Both the position numbers and the translations under genes were made by a program. Below the pieces are notes generated by a model. The model was given only the letters and a program-made list of their open reading frames with translations, was not told where the DNA came from and did no database searches. A DNA stretch of 64,000 nucleotides from Panaeolus papilionaceus (lineage: Eukaryota; Basidiomycota; Agaricomycetes; Agaricales), in NCBI GenBank assembly GCA_015501605.1, contig JADNRZ010000021.1:496001-560000 (forward strand), written 5' to 3'. Shown piece by piece: positions 31,301 through 42,387 of the stretch. Within the stretch, counting starts at the first letter, position 1; each line of letters opens with the position of its first letter.

Positions 31301-32329
31301 TAGTTTAATATAAATGTTTGCATTTCAACACATTCACGTCCCGCCCGACGCGCGCGCCAAGTTCTTATCCGATGAAATCACCACATCCATTCGAAATGTT
31401 AAGAATGTCCTTCCATCAAAATGAGTGAAGCTCATCGACAATTCGACGACGCATGTGCCGATCAGAGCACCGATCGTCTTGATCTGACATCTCGAATTCG
31501 CGTTCAGCATGGGTGGTATCCGGATCCCGATTGCCGTGACACTCACATGCCACGTCATGGATGCCTCGATGTTTGCTCATGTGCATTTCACTGCATACAG
31601 GGAGCTTGTACTCCATCATCTCCTCCCTTTTACCGACTTAACTTGATACCACGACCACCCAGTGTTACATTCACAATTATCTTGCTACCATGGAAACTCC
31701 TACCACCGAGTACAAGAAAATTGAGGTTTTAGGTACTGTATCAGTGGAATTGATTGACCATCTCGAGGAGGTCAGGGGAAATTTAAGTCCTAGAGATGTT
31801 ATTTTGTGAATGGATACCTTTGTTCATATGTCCGATTAGTTATTAACCATTGTTTAGGATTTTAGGTCCCACAGGAGCAGGAAAAAGCACCGTAAGTCTT
31901 TGTCACCAGGAAAATGATTCGAGGTTGATGATACTCGGCTATAATTTCCTAGTTTATAGAAGCACTGGACTCCAACAAATCCCTTCAAATTTCCAGCAAT
32001 CAGCTCGAAGGTTTCACGCAGTCAATAACCCTCTACAGACTCATCAACACAAGTCATAAACATTATTATAAGCCACTTTATCTAGTCGATGTGCCGGGAT
32101 TCGCTGATACAAAGATATCGGAGATGAAGATTGTCTCGATGTTGAAGGGTTGGATTAAAGCACAGGTAGGGAAGTTACAATGTAGCGACTTTGTTGGTCC
32201 GCGGACTAGCTACAACGTAATGACTGAGTGTGATCCATGGATTGCCATGGATTTCCTACATTTTGGGTAACTACACTAAATAGTTATTTCATTAGATAGA
32301 ATATAAGTGAATTAATTATTACTAGTAGG

Positions 32330-32720
32330 TGGGTGGGTTGGGTAGGGTGGATTTCCGAGTGAGCGGCGGGTGAGCTGGAATGGGTGGATTGGTAGTTTTC
32401 CAAGGGAATGGGAGGGGGGTAGCGGGTAGGTTGGGGTGGGTGGGTAGTAGTGGATTGGGGTGGATTGGGAGATTTCCGCGGAAATGGGGGGAGGTTGGGG
32501 GGTGGTTTGGGGTGAGTTTATTGTAGTGGATTAGGTTGGAGTGGGCACATTGGGGTGGGTGGGTAGTAGTGGAATAGGGTGGATTGGTAGATTTCCGCGG
32601 AAATGGGGGGGGGGGGTGGTTTGGGGTGAGTTTATTGTAGTGGATTAGGTTGGATTAGATGAATTTACAAGGGAATGGGCAGGTAGGGATGGGGGGGTTT
32701 TTATATTTCCGCGGAAATGG
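32330..32720 (+). repeat. G-rich tract, left arm of foldback element 1 (mirror at 35790-36180)
   Basis: Runs such as GGTGGGTGGGTTGGGTAGGG recur on the plus strand, with the C-rich complement in the right arm. The spacing of G-runs could support G-quadruplexes. A similar tract occupies the same position in foldback element 2. Confidence 0.7.
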
Positions 32721-33190
32721 GCAAATTTAGGAATTTTTCAATGCATGGATTTTTGAATTTCCGCGGAAATGGGGAATTTTGAAAATGGTGGATTCTTGAA
32801 TTTCCGCAGAAACGGGTGAATTTGGAGATTTTCAAATGCATGGATTTGTTAATTTCCGCGGAAATGGGTGAATTTGGAAGTTTTTAAATACATGGATTTT
32901 TGAATTTCCGCGGAAATGGTGATTCAATTTTGTAGATTTCCGCGGAAATGGGGAATTTGGAAATGGTGGATTCTTGAATTTCCGCGGAAATGGGTGAATT
33001 TGGAGATTTTCAAATGAGTGGATTTGTGAATTTCCGCGGAAATGGTGGACTTGTTAATTTGTGAGCAAAGGTTCCGCGGTATCGGAAATTCATTCCAATA
33101 TTGAAATGAGTCAATTGTTGAACTTCCGCGGAAATGGTGGATTTTCTGTGGAATTGGGTGGATGCCATTCATAGATTTCCGCAGAAGAGG
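32473..33190. repeat. Array of 12-bp TTTCCGCGGAAA palindromes, left arm (mirrored in right arm)
   Basis: Nine exact TTTCCGCGGAAAT copies begin at about 32473, 32592, 32706, 32758, 32853, 32905, 32937, 32979 and 33031. There are at least four variants (e.g. TTTCCGCAGAAA), with spacings of about 32-120 bp. The mirror array in the right arm (about 35330-36040) has some CCGTGG versions, fitting C-to-T change at CpG. Each copy is itself a perfect palindrome and would suit a dimeric DNA-binding protein. Confidence 0.85.
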
Positions 33191-33997
33191 TGGATATTAA
33201 CAAACTATAACCCAAGGGTGTTGCAAACATTGTCAGCAAATAAGCAGAAGTAATTAACTCCTGCAGGTTGGGAAATAAGTTTCCAATTAAATTCTGACCC
33301 AGTACCATGTACCCGCAGGTAGTCTTTACAAAATGAATCCAAAATCATCCAAAACAAGCAACATTTGGCAGAGATACTAATATTTCAAGCATTTTCTGCT
33401 TGATTTTACACCGTTTCAGGCGCTCTTGGACCTGTTTTGAAGTCCGCAGGTACACCAGCTTTCATTCATGACCCGGTACCATGTACCTGCCGGTATTCCG
33501 CCCGAAACAAGTCCCAAATCATTCAAAACGGCTGTCATTTAGCTAAGATATCCATGTTTTGAGGATATTATGCTCAATTCTGCACCGTTTTGGGCGCTCC
33601 GGGCTTGTTTTGAAGCCCGCGGGAACACCAGAATACAACTGGAAACATATCAGACCATTTACTTCATCCACCCCCAGGTGGAAAAGCAATATTGATTGAG
33701 GAAAAGGCAGAAATCATCATACCTGCAGGCAACAAGGTGTATTAAAGTATGCTTTCCCGCGGGTAGCCCACATTTCATCAAACAACACCCTATCTAACTC
33801 TGGCATAAATTAGATGTAACTCCCTCAGTTCTGCATTATTTTGAGTGATATTGGGCTTGTTATGAGCGGATTATCTATGGCTACAATATGGTATGTATAT
33901 TCAGGTGTTCAGAGAATGATAGCAGTTGATCTTTGCGATATCTCCTCTTTTACAGGTACCCCTCTCAGCCCTACATCATAGATAAGGATATTTCTGG

Positions 33998-34509
33998 CAA
34001 TAGAGAGCATTCAAATAATGCTGATGTTCTAAATTTTAGACTTGAATTGTGTTCTACATGTTTCATTCACAACAAAGTTCCAGAATACACCTGACAGACA
34101 AGGACTGGACAACTATTTTACAGGATATGGTTCCAATGTACCATATTACATCCATTTTTGTAGCTTATATGACTGATATGTCGGATTAATGACCAAGAAA
34201 GAAGGAAACAAGAGTCAGAAGCAATTCTTAATGATATCTTGAGACTTTCTTCAACAAAAGTACCAAAGAAAACACCCACCAGACAATGGTGAGACAATGG
34301 TTAGACAGGATGTTGTTGAAACAGAAGCATAAGTCTCTTCTTCGTCCTGTTCAAACAACAAAAGTCAAAGAGAATACTGCATGGATATTAAGAATAATAA
34401 CATGTAGGACATATCTTGTCTCAAATACACTCATATTAGTGTCAAATGTTGTTTCTAGCACATACTCCCCTCTCATTGTATCATTATCCAATATATAACC
34501 CATGTATTT
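33998..34509. other. Unique centre of foldback element 1
   Basis: A 512-bp A/T-rich segment between the arms. The only open frame (34286-34498, 70 aa) has no recognisable motif or good context. No transposase remnant is visible. Confidence 0.6.
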
Positions 34510-36698
34510 CCAGAAATATCCTTATCTATGATGTAGGGCTGAGAGGGGTACCTGTAAAAGAGGAGATATCGCAAAGATCAACTGCTATCATTCTCTGAAC
34601 ACCTGAATATACATACCATATTGTAGCCATAGATAATCCGCTCATAACAAGCCCAATATCACTCAAAATAATGCAGAACTGAGGGAGTTACATCTAATTT
34701 ATGCCAGAGTTAGATAGGGTGTTGTTTGATGAAATGTGGGCTACCCGCGGGAAAGCATACTTTAATACACCTTGTTGCCTGCAGGTATGATGATTTCTGC
34801 CTTTTCCTCAATCAATATTGCTTTTCCACCTGGGGGTGGATGAAGTAAATGGTCTGATATGTTTCCAGTTGTATTCTGGTGTTCCCGCGGGCTTCAAAAC
34901 AAGCCCGGAGCGCCCAAAACGGTGCAGAATTGAGCATAATATCCTCAAAACATGGATATCTTAGCTAAATGACAGCCGTTTTGAATGATTTGGGACTTGT
35001 TTCGGGCGGAATACCGGCAGGTACATGGTACCGGGTCATGAATGAAAGCTGGTGTACCTGCGGACTTCAAAACAGGTCCAAGAGCGCCTGAAACGGTGTA
35101 AAATCAAGCAGAAAATGCTTGAAATATTAGTATCTCTGCCAAATGTTGCTTGTTTTGGATGATTTTGGATTCATTTTGTAAAGACTACCTGCGGGTACAT
35201 GGTACTGGGTCAGAATTTAATTGGAAACTTATTTCCCAACCTGCAGGAGTTAATTACTTCTGCTTATTTGCTGACAATGTTTGCAACACCCTTGGGTTAT
35301 AGTTTGTTAATATCCACCTCTTCTGCGGAAATCTATGAATGGCATCCACCCAATTCCACAGAAAATCCACCATTTCCGCGGAAGTTCAACAATTGACTCA
35401 TTTCAATATTGGAATGAATTTCCGATACCGCGGAACCTTTGCTCACAAATTAACAAGTCCACCATTTCCGTGGAAATTCACAAATCCACTCATTTGAAAA
35501 TCTCCAAATTCACCCATTTCCGCGGAAATTCAAGAATCCACCATTTCCAAATTCCCCATTTCCGCGGAAATCTACAAAATTGAATCACCATTTCCGCGGA
35601 AATTCAAAAATCCATGTATTTAAAAACTTCCAAATTCACCCATTTCCGTGGAAATTCACAAATCCACTCATTTGAAAATCTCCAAATTCACCCGTTTCTG
35701 CGGAAATTCAAGAATCCACCATTTTCAAAATTCCCCATTTCCGCGGAAATTCAAAAATCCATGCATTGAAAAATTCCTAAATTTGCCCATTTCCGCGGAA
35801 ATATAAAAACCCCCCCATCCCTACCTGCCCATTCCCTTGTAAATTCATCTAATCCAACCTAATCCACTACAATAAACTCACCCCAAACCACCCCCCCCCC
35901 CCATTTCCGCGGAAATCTACCAATCCACCCTATTCCACTACTACCCACCCACCCCAATGTGCCCACTCCAACCTAATCCACTACAATAAACTCACCCCAA
36001 ACCACCCCCCAACCTCCCCCCATTTCCGCGGAAATCTCCCAATCCACCCCAATCCACTACTACCCACCCACCCCAACCTACCCGCTACCCCCCTCCCATT
36101 CCCTTGGAAAACTACCAATCCACCCATTCCAGCTCACCCGCCGCTCACTCGGAAATCCACCCTACCCAACCCACCCACCTACTAGTAATAATTAATTCAC
36201 TTATATTCTATCTAATGAAATAACTATTTAGTGTAGTTACCCAAAATGTAGGAAATCCATGGCAATCCATGGATCACACTCAGTCATTACGTTGTAGCTA
36301 GTCCGCGGACCAACAAAGTCGCTACATTGTAATTACCTTATATCGATGTATACCGTGTTCTGTACTTCACACCTGTCAACACCCCGCGTTTGCCAGGCAG
36401 TCACCGACAGGTGCTTCGTACTTTCCAGGCTCTAACAGGTGTCACAACAGCCGAAAGTATCACTATTGTAACAATGATGTGGGACAGTGTCTGGAATGAG
36501 ACAGGAAGGAAGCAGGCAGAGGGGAATTTCAATCAGCTACGAGATGAAATATGGCAGGTAGGTGTGTGGTGGATATAACTTTATCTGTTCTGACCTTTTT
36601 TTTCAGGGATATGTGGAAAAAGGCACAAAGGTTCACAAGTTTTATAATACACAAGAATCTGCCCTTTGCATTCTGGATGAAGCTTTCGATTGTATTTC

Positions 36699-36723
36699 CA
36701 TCAGGAAAAACGGGAAATGCTTA
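36699..36723 (+). repeat. Left terminal inverted repeat of the Plavaka-type element
   Basis: CATCAGGAAAAACGGGAAAT then GCTTA. It matches the right end (49046 back to 49022) at 20 of 25 positions. The boundary is fixed by the interrupted GTPase frame. Confidence 0.85.
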
Positions 36724-36946
36724 TAATTTTAAATAAAGTACAATAAGTGAAGATAAGTAGAGGCTCACATGATTTGAGCTTATTGGGCCTTATCGTGACT
36801 TATGCCATCACAGTCATATGAGTAATTTACTTATTGGGAGATTATTACCGCATATGGCAAGGTACTTAATATAGTTCGAATCCAGCAAGCAATAAAAAGT
36901 TGCGAAAATATGGTGTATTCCAACTATGAGAAAAACACATTTTAAT

Positions 36947-37864
36947 CTACTCTTCTTTAGCTTTCCCTTTACCCAACTTCTTTGTCATACGGCTGAGAAG
37001 CTCCTCCGTCTGCTGAAGCTCTATCTCCAAATCCAAGCGTCTAGTGGCAAGAATCTGGGCCTGCTGATAGGCTTCGTTGTGAGTGAGGCCAGAAGGGGAG
37101 GGGATCCATGACAAGAACTCCGACCGGGGTGCCAGTTGATGAACAGAAGTGGAGGGGACTGTGGGATTGACTGAGGCCAACGAGACTGAGGCTCGGGGTT
37201 GTACCTGCATTGGTTGGATGGTGGAGGTGCTGACTGGTGACCAAGGAAACCCCGAAGAGCAGGGACTTGGAGGCAATACCGGAGAAGGCGACTGTTGTAA
37301 TGTGTTACAATAAAGTCAACTAATATTTCTAATGATAGAAACATACCTTCGATTTGAGGATACGACGCCTCTTTTTTGGAATCTTGCTCCTTGTAGCCTT
37401 TTGCATAGGCCTTGGGGGCATAACCACTCGATTACTATCATACTCTACCACTTGTCGGGATCCAGAAGCAAAGGGAGTCCTTGAAGACGCTTCATAGATA
37501 GGCTGCATGCGCCATAAAGCCAGATGCGTAAGCCTATAAAATTTAAGCAATTCGTGTGCCACATACCATGCGAGCTGCAGAGGACTGCCTTCTGACCTGA
37601 CGACTGAGTCTTCCAGCATGGCGGGGAGAGCCAGCATTTTGGTTTTTATTACTAGTCAACGGTTCCTGTATGATGGAGTTAGAAAGCTTAAACGATTGAA
37701 AATTGACTGACACTTACTAGTTCCACGAGAGCAGGGCTAGACTCGGAATCGGACTGATGAACTAGATCAGTACCGTTATCTGAGCCGCCTTGGTTTAATT
37801 GCACCTCTTCTTCATTATCACTGTCAGTGATAGATCCTCCATCTTTACCAGGTGGTCGCGACAT
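36947..37864 (-). CDS. Unknown acidic then Pro/Ser-rich protein of the Plavaka-type element
   Basis: On the minus strand a first exon begins MSRPPGKDGGSITDSDNEEE (37864) and reaches a gtaagt donor near 37730. A second, open from at most 37637 to about 37347, contains LQLAWYVAHELLKFYRLTHL and ends in a basic KKRRRILKSK run before gtatgt. The last exon (about 37294-36947) is Pro/Ser-rich, then helical (EAYQQAQILATRRLDLEIEL) and basic, ending KGKAKEE. The join between the first two exons does not fit phase cleanly, so the true start may be MLALP at 37637. The basic patch could be a nuclear localisation signal. The family is not recognised. It is the gene nearest the left end. Confidence 0.55.
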
Positions 37865-38047
37865 TCTTGATGAGTTGAAGTAATGGATGAGTGGTTAAAA
37901 AATTAGAGTTCAAGCGGCGAGCGGAGTTTGCTTACAGGAATGGCAAATCCCAGACTCCGACTGCGTTCCCCGTCCCGACGAAAACTTCTAGTTACCATTG
38001 GAACCTTAATTCCCGAGGCAAGAAGTCATTTTTTTTTGTACCCCTCA

Positions 38048-39155
38048 ATGGATTTCGACTCGGAGTTCGAGACGAAAGTCAAAATAGAGCCTGTGACTCA
38101 GACACCTACAATGCCACACGCCACCTCTGGCCAGGTTCCCAAACCGGTGATCCCTGTTAAAAGGTACGTGTTAACTAGATCCTTGACCACGGAAAATAGG
38201 ATTCACTTAACTGAGTTTTCTGGTAGATTTCAGAAAGCTAAGCACGACCAGGTATGTATAATCTTGTATCACTCAAGCTTAAGTGGCTGATGGTTTTGAA
38301 TTACAGCACCAAGAGTCATCGCCTAGTGGTGCACGGTGTCGGCAATTTCGACGTCCGACAGGGCCTGCTGCAGAGCTGCTTCAGAATGTGGAGGACCAGT
38401 TGGAGAGTCTCCGTGTTGTCCGACGCGCCACTTCTTTTTTCTCTTTTGATGAAATCGAGCTGACACGGGAAGAAATCGAGGAGCTTGAGGATGCTCGAGA
38501 AGAAGATGTCAGTTGCTTGCGGGGCGGCGAGATTACATTCTTCGAGCGCGCAGTGCGCGGAAGAATAGAGGATGAGCACTGGCGAGCTCGTCGTCTCAAG
38601 CCTGCAAACTCCACTCTCGCTCAACGTCCTTTGGTGTCTCGGAATCCTTTTCTTGACCCTGTGGCCCGGCAAGGGTATAATAGTGGAGAAAATATTGGTG
38701 GACTGGGTCCAGCTGACCATCGGGATAACGAAGTCAGACCAGCCCCGTTGCAGGTGTTAGGGGGTTATGAAAAGATCACAGTTGTTGGTGATGGTGACGG
38801 TGGTGATGGTGAAAATCAGGTTGGTGAGCCTGCTGCGAATGGAGGTGGTTATGAAGATGAATCCGGTGATAGTGGTGTTGACGTTGGGCCGGATGATGGA
38901 ACTGGTATGCTTGCTGGTGAGGATGGGATGAAGGTCGAGATGAGAGAAACAGACCCAAACGAAGAGGGCAGTGGTGAAGCTGTCGAGGATAGGATGAGCG
39001 AAACAGACTCTATTGAGGGTAATAGTGACGAACCAGTACAAGCCCCCGTTACGCCTCAACGCCCTAAAGTTCGTGCAGTCTATTCCACGTCTGCTCCACA
39101 TGTCAAGCGAGAGGCGTTGCCTTTGAACCCGGTTGAGCGGGGATTCATGTTCTAA
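38048..39155 (+). CDS. Unknown acidic protein of the Plavaka-type element (329 aa, three exons)
   Basis: Exons 38048-38163, 38227-38251 and 38307-39155 with GT-AG introns join in phase to 330 codons including stop. The N terminus is MDFDSEFETKVKIEPVTQ. Residues about 75-145 are charged and helical (ELTREEIEELEDAREEDV, then EHWRARRLKPANSTLAQRP). The second half is Gly/Asp/Glu-rich with a Ser-Glu-Thr tail. No known domain is recognised. The last 399 nt lie antisense to an open frame that continues the Spt5-like gene. A role in transposition or transcription of the element is possible from location only. Confidence 0.65.
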
Positions 39156-41456
39156 CCAGCATTCCTTGCCCTGTCGCTTGCCCCTAAACGATAGGGTTCC
39201 ATCGCCCTTTTCGCGTACACTGACCACCATTTCCGTTCCTGGTATCCCGCCCCCGTGTACGTTAACCTTGAAGCTCAGTCCCACAAGACGCGGATCTAAA
39301 AGTTCATGTGTCGATGACGCGGTGACGGTGACGTGTGTCTGCGAAGCTTCTCCTGAAAGAGGCGTCAACGAGTTTGGGTCCCAGGCGGGGGTTGATGGTG
39401 AGAGATTAGTAGCGCCATGCATAGGAGTGTGCATCGGGCTTTGATTAGAGGTGGCGCCCTGCTCATCGGATCCGTCCCCGACATCGGAGTTTAACGTCTG
39501 GCTCGGAGGAATTGTCGTTGGCGGAGGGATATACATGTGTCGTTTCTTGAAGTAATCTCGTAGTTGGTCCTTAGTACTGCAAGTAAATATAATCAGTAAT
39601 GGTGATTTGACAGGTAGTAGATGCTTACTTCGCCTCAACAACGTCCCCATAGCCAAGCGTGAGGTCGTGGAAGGGAGCATTGGGATTATACTCCTCCAGG
39701 CGTACTACCAGTCCATAATCGTCACCTCGGCTGAACCAGTTTTGAATTGTTCCGTGACGTCCTTTATGAGCGGTCTTCACGATCAACACTCTTAGCCCAA
39801 CCCACGGTAGATGGTCTTTTGGAATGACCGAAGGTCCCGATGAACGATATGTAGAACTAACGAACGGGGTGGATGAGAGCCCAATCCAATTGACGTGTGC
39901 CTCAACGTGCTGTCGTCGTGAAAGAAATTAAGTTAACTGTGGACTGAGAAATCCATAACGAAAATGGGACCGTGACTTACCAAAACCTTATGATCTTGGG
40001 TGGTGACTATCGTTGCGATATCTCCGTTCACAGCTATAACCCAGCCATTTCTCTCCTTGTAAGGCCCACTGGCTATGTCGACGTAGTCCCCGACCCCGAC
40101 CACTTTACGAAGAGCCTTCCATGGAACTGAGAAAAGACCGCTACCATCTTCGGCCTCCATCTCGGCAAATGTTGCCTCGATCTTGTGTACACGTCCTCGT
40201 CGTCCGGAATAAAAGTCCTTGATGAAGTCCTTGTGTCGTATGGCCCATTCTTGAGGTTTCGGCGAATAGTATTGTGCTGAGATCGCCAAAGGGTGATTGC
40301 TTGAGGCGAAGTTGAAAAATGTTGAAGATGATATAACTGGAGGACCAGGGCGAATTCCATAGAAACTACAGAACCCTCGCAAGAGCCCGTACTCAAATTT
40401 CGACGTGCCCACTTTGTAACAATTGGGTGACGTCTCCTCAACGTCCCAACCGCGACTTTTGGCTTCATCGGGCTCCAGCCACAGACGTGCCTCAGGTAAA
40501 ACCTGCATCCTCTTGCGCTTCTTCATGACACTTGCACCTTCTAACACCTCTCGTTCAATCATAACACTTGGTATTCGTGGTACGACTAGTAACTCGACCC
40601 CCCATGATTCAACGCGCACCACCAAGCCGACATCTCCATCATAAATCGACCCATCGCGTACTGTTACCCACTGTCCTACCACCGCCTTCTCTGCCCGTCC
40701 CTTCATACTCAAGACCTTGCTCCAGTCACCCTGCGCTATTCCCTCAGTCACTGGTCCATTTTTTGTTTTCCTAATCCCGGGCGTCTTCATCAAAAGCGAT
40801 TTCACATCCCCGTCCAACATCCCCTCAACGTACACATAACCCACAATAGTTGGTCGGACTATGATACTGGCGATTCTTTCTTGTCGGATTTTTTGGTAGA
40901 TAAAAAACATCACAGATTCTTCCTGTCCAGGCTGCGTATGTAGTGAGTACAACGGTAGATTTTTGAATAAATGAAAAGTCTCACCACACAAGCAACGCGG
41001 TACAGAGGGTAAGCAGGTACTAAAATCGTGCCGTCTGATGATCTTCCTGCGACTGTGGTGACATTGGGCGTCGCGCGTTCATTCAGTCGATCTTGGAGGT
41101 GTTTCATGAAGGAGGCAGTTTCTTCCTCTTGCTCCAGTTCGTCTTCTTGAAGCAGTTCCGCCCATGTTTTGAAGGCAGTTGATTGAGGGTCGTCTTCCAC
41201 CTCATCTGGAATGAAATAGTCTGAAGCAATGGTCGATCAGATAGTTATATGCATGAAGAAATCATGGATACGCACCCAACATAGAATCTTGGTCCTCTCC
41301 TTCACTTCCAGATTCCACCTCCTGTTCGTCATCGTCGACATCGACTTCAAGATCCAGAAAAGGATTGGTCTGAAAATAATAATAAAATTCGTGAGTAGGG
41401 GTTACTTTACCACACATTGTTAGCATGAAGCTACTTACACGTCGCTTTCGGGGCAT
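38757..41456 (-). CDS. Spt5/NusG-like (NGN and KOW-type) protein encoded within the Plavaka-type element
   Basis: Minus-strand exons 41456-41439, 41369-41276, 41220-40985, 40931-39981, 39909-39629 and from 39576 join in phase. The N terminus is acidic (FLDLEVDVDDDEQEVESG). Then come an NGN-like segment (RIASIIVRPTIVGYVYVEG...PGIRKTKNGPV) and KOW-like segments (VVGQWVTVRDGSIYDGDVG; VGDYVDIASGPYKERNGWV; PWVGLRVLIVKTAHKGRHGT). The C-terminal part contains WDPNSLTPL and LLDPRLVG, as in Agaricomycete 'KOW domain' proteins I recall. Eukaryotic Spt5 binds RNA polymerase II and controls elongation; whether this copy does is unknown. The last frame stays open to 38757 (799 aa in total), but it overlaps another gene antisense, so the real end may be nearer 39150. 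Confidence 0.75.
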
Positions 41457-41991
41457 GGCGAGTTGAAAATAGGGTGGATACTATGAGGATTGGTGAGGAC
41501 ATTAGCGCCGCCGTCGGGTCATCGGAGTCGGTGAATGAGATGACGTGTATAGTTGTACAGTACTTCTCCTCCTGACTGCCGTCCTCCATGGCAGTATCAA
41601 CACAACTGCAATCAAGAAAATATCTCCCTTTTCCACATATTATGGCGTAAAAGTGACGGACCTTGGGTATGTGGATAGGGCGGGTCTCTAGATGTGGCGG
41701 TGGTTGTATACAGAGGGCGAAAAAGGTAATTCTCCCACATCGGTGCGTGGACGTACCACTGGAATCACTGATGGGATGAGTTTCAAATTTGAACTCCGCC
41801 ATCAGTGATTCCCGTGGTATATCCAGTGGTGACGTAGCACGTTTGGAGCTTTTCCCTTTCTTTCTCTTCCCCCGACCCCGCCCCCATTCTCTCAGGTCTC
41901 CAGGCCATCGCCGTATCGCTACATCATTCAGGTCATTGTCGTTCTTAACGGACATGAAGCCACCATGACATCCGTCCACGCCCTCCCGCAT
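41431..41991 (-). CDS. Possible small gene or 5' leader frame upstream of the Spt5-like gene
   Basis: An open 186-aa minus-strand frame begins MREGVDGCHGG, with a basic run (GRGRGKRKKGKSSKRA). It contains a possible intron (gtacgt near 41755 to cccaag near 41665) and ends 25 nt inside the Spt5-like exon 1 in another frame. It could be a separate small gene, an upstream exon of the Spt5-like gene, or chance. No domain is recognised. Confidence 0.3.
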   Translation of the reverse strand: MREGVDGCHGGFMSVKNDNDLNDVAIRRWPGDLREWGRGRGKRKKGKSSKRATSPLDIPRESLMAEFKFETHPISDSSGTSTHRCGRITFFALCIQPPPHLETRPIHIPKVRHFYAIICGKGRYFLDCSCVDTAMEDGSQEEKYCTTIHVISFTDSDDPTAALMSSPILIVSTLFSTRHAPKATCK

Positions 41992-42387
41992 TTCTCAGAC
42001 TGGCTTGTTCTTCTTGACACGTCATCCTCGCCCTCTGAACCCTAGCGAGTCCTTGTGAACCACGCCATCACCTGCACCGACTAATTTCGGTCACCCATCT
42101 TCAACACCACCAACACCACACAAGTCGCCATCAGGATCTACATATTTCCTTCCACCACTCCTACATGTGTTGATCACCATCCCACCGATGCCTCCCTCCC
42201 CCTATCCGTATCGATCACTCCCTCACTCTCCGCGCAAGCTATGCTGGCATCGTCCCAAGCCTCTATCGTATTAGTTACTCTCATTGATCTTCTCAGCGTC
42301 CATTAAATACATTTTATTCGCCTTGCTTTCTATTTTAGATGCCAGTATGATCCCCAAGTAGAACCACTGATCCCATGTAATCGATGT
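41992..42387. other. Gene-free gap inside the Plavaka-type element
   Basis: C/T-rich sequence between the 3' end of the transposase gene and the leader of the Spt5-like gene. It probably contains the transposase poly(A) site and the Spt5-like promoter. No frame worth reporting. Confidence 0.4.

Larger units (their letters stand above)
32178..36329. mobile_element. Giant palindromic (foldback) element 1, 4152 bp, TA target duplication
   Basis: Two arms of equal length (32178-33997 and 34510-36329, 1820 bp each) are reverse complements with only scattered base differences. They flank a 512-bp unique centre. The ends read CAATGTAGCGACTTTGTTGG and its complement, flanked by TA (32176-32177, 36330-36331), inside intron 3 of GTPase copy C. 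From the outside in, each arm has a terminal repeat of about 160 bp, a G-rich tract, an array of TTTCCGCGGAAAT palindromes, then two diverged copies of a module of about 175 bp (gacc.ggtaccatgtacc...). No transposase is present, so it is non-autonomous. The TA target suggests mobilisation by a Tc1/mariner-superfamily enzyme. Confidence 0.9.

Noticed and set aside
32473..33190. TTTCCGCGGAAAT array as a CRISPR-like array
   Set aside because: Repeats are 12-13 bp with irregular spacing in a eukaryotic transposable element, with no cas genes; it is not CRISPR.
32178..36329. Palindrome as an assembly or read-chimera artefact
   Set aside because: Missed-adapter artefacts do not return to the correct flank. 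Here different flanks of one gene lie on the two sides with a TA duplication, the centre is unique and the arms carry scattered differences. Long reads should still confirm it.
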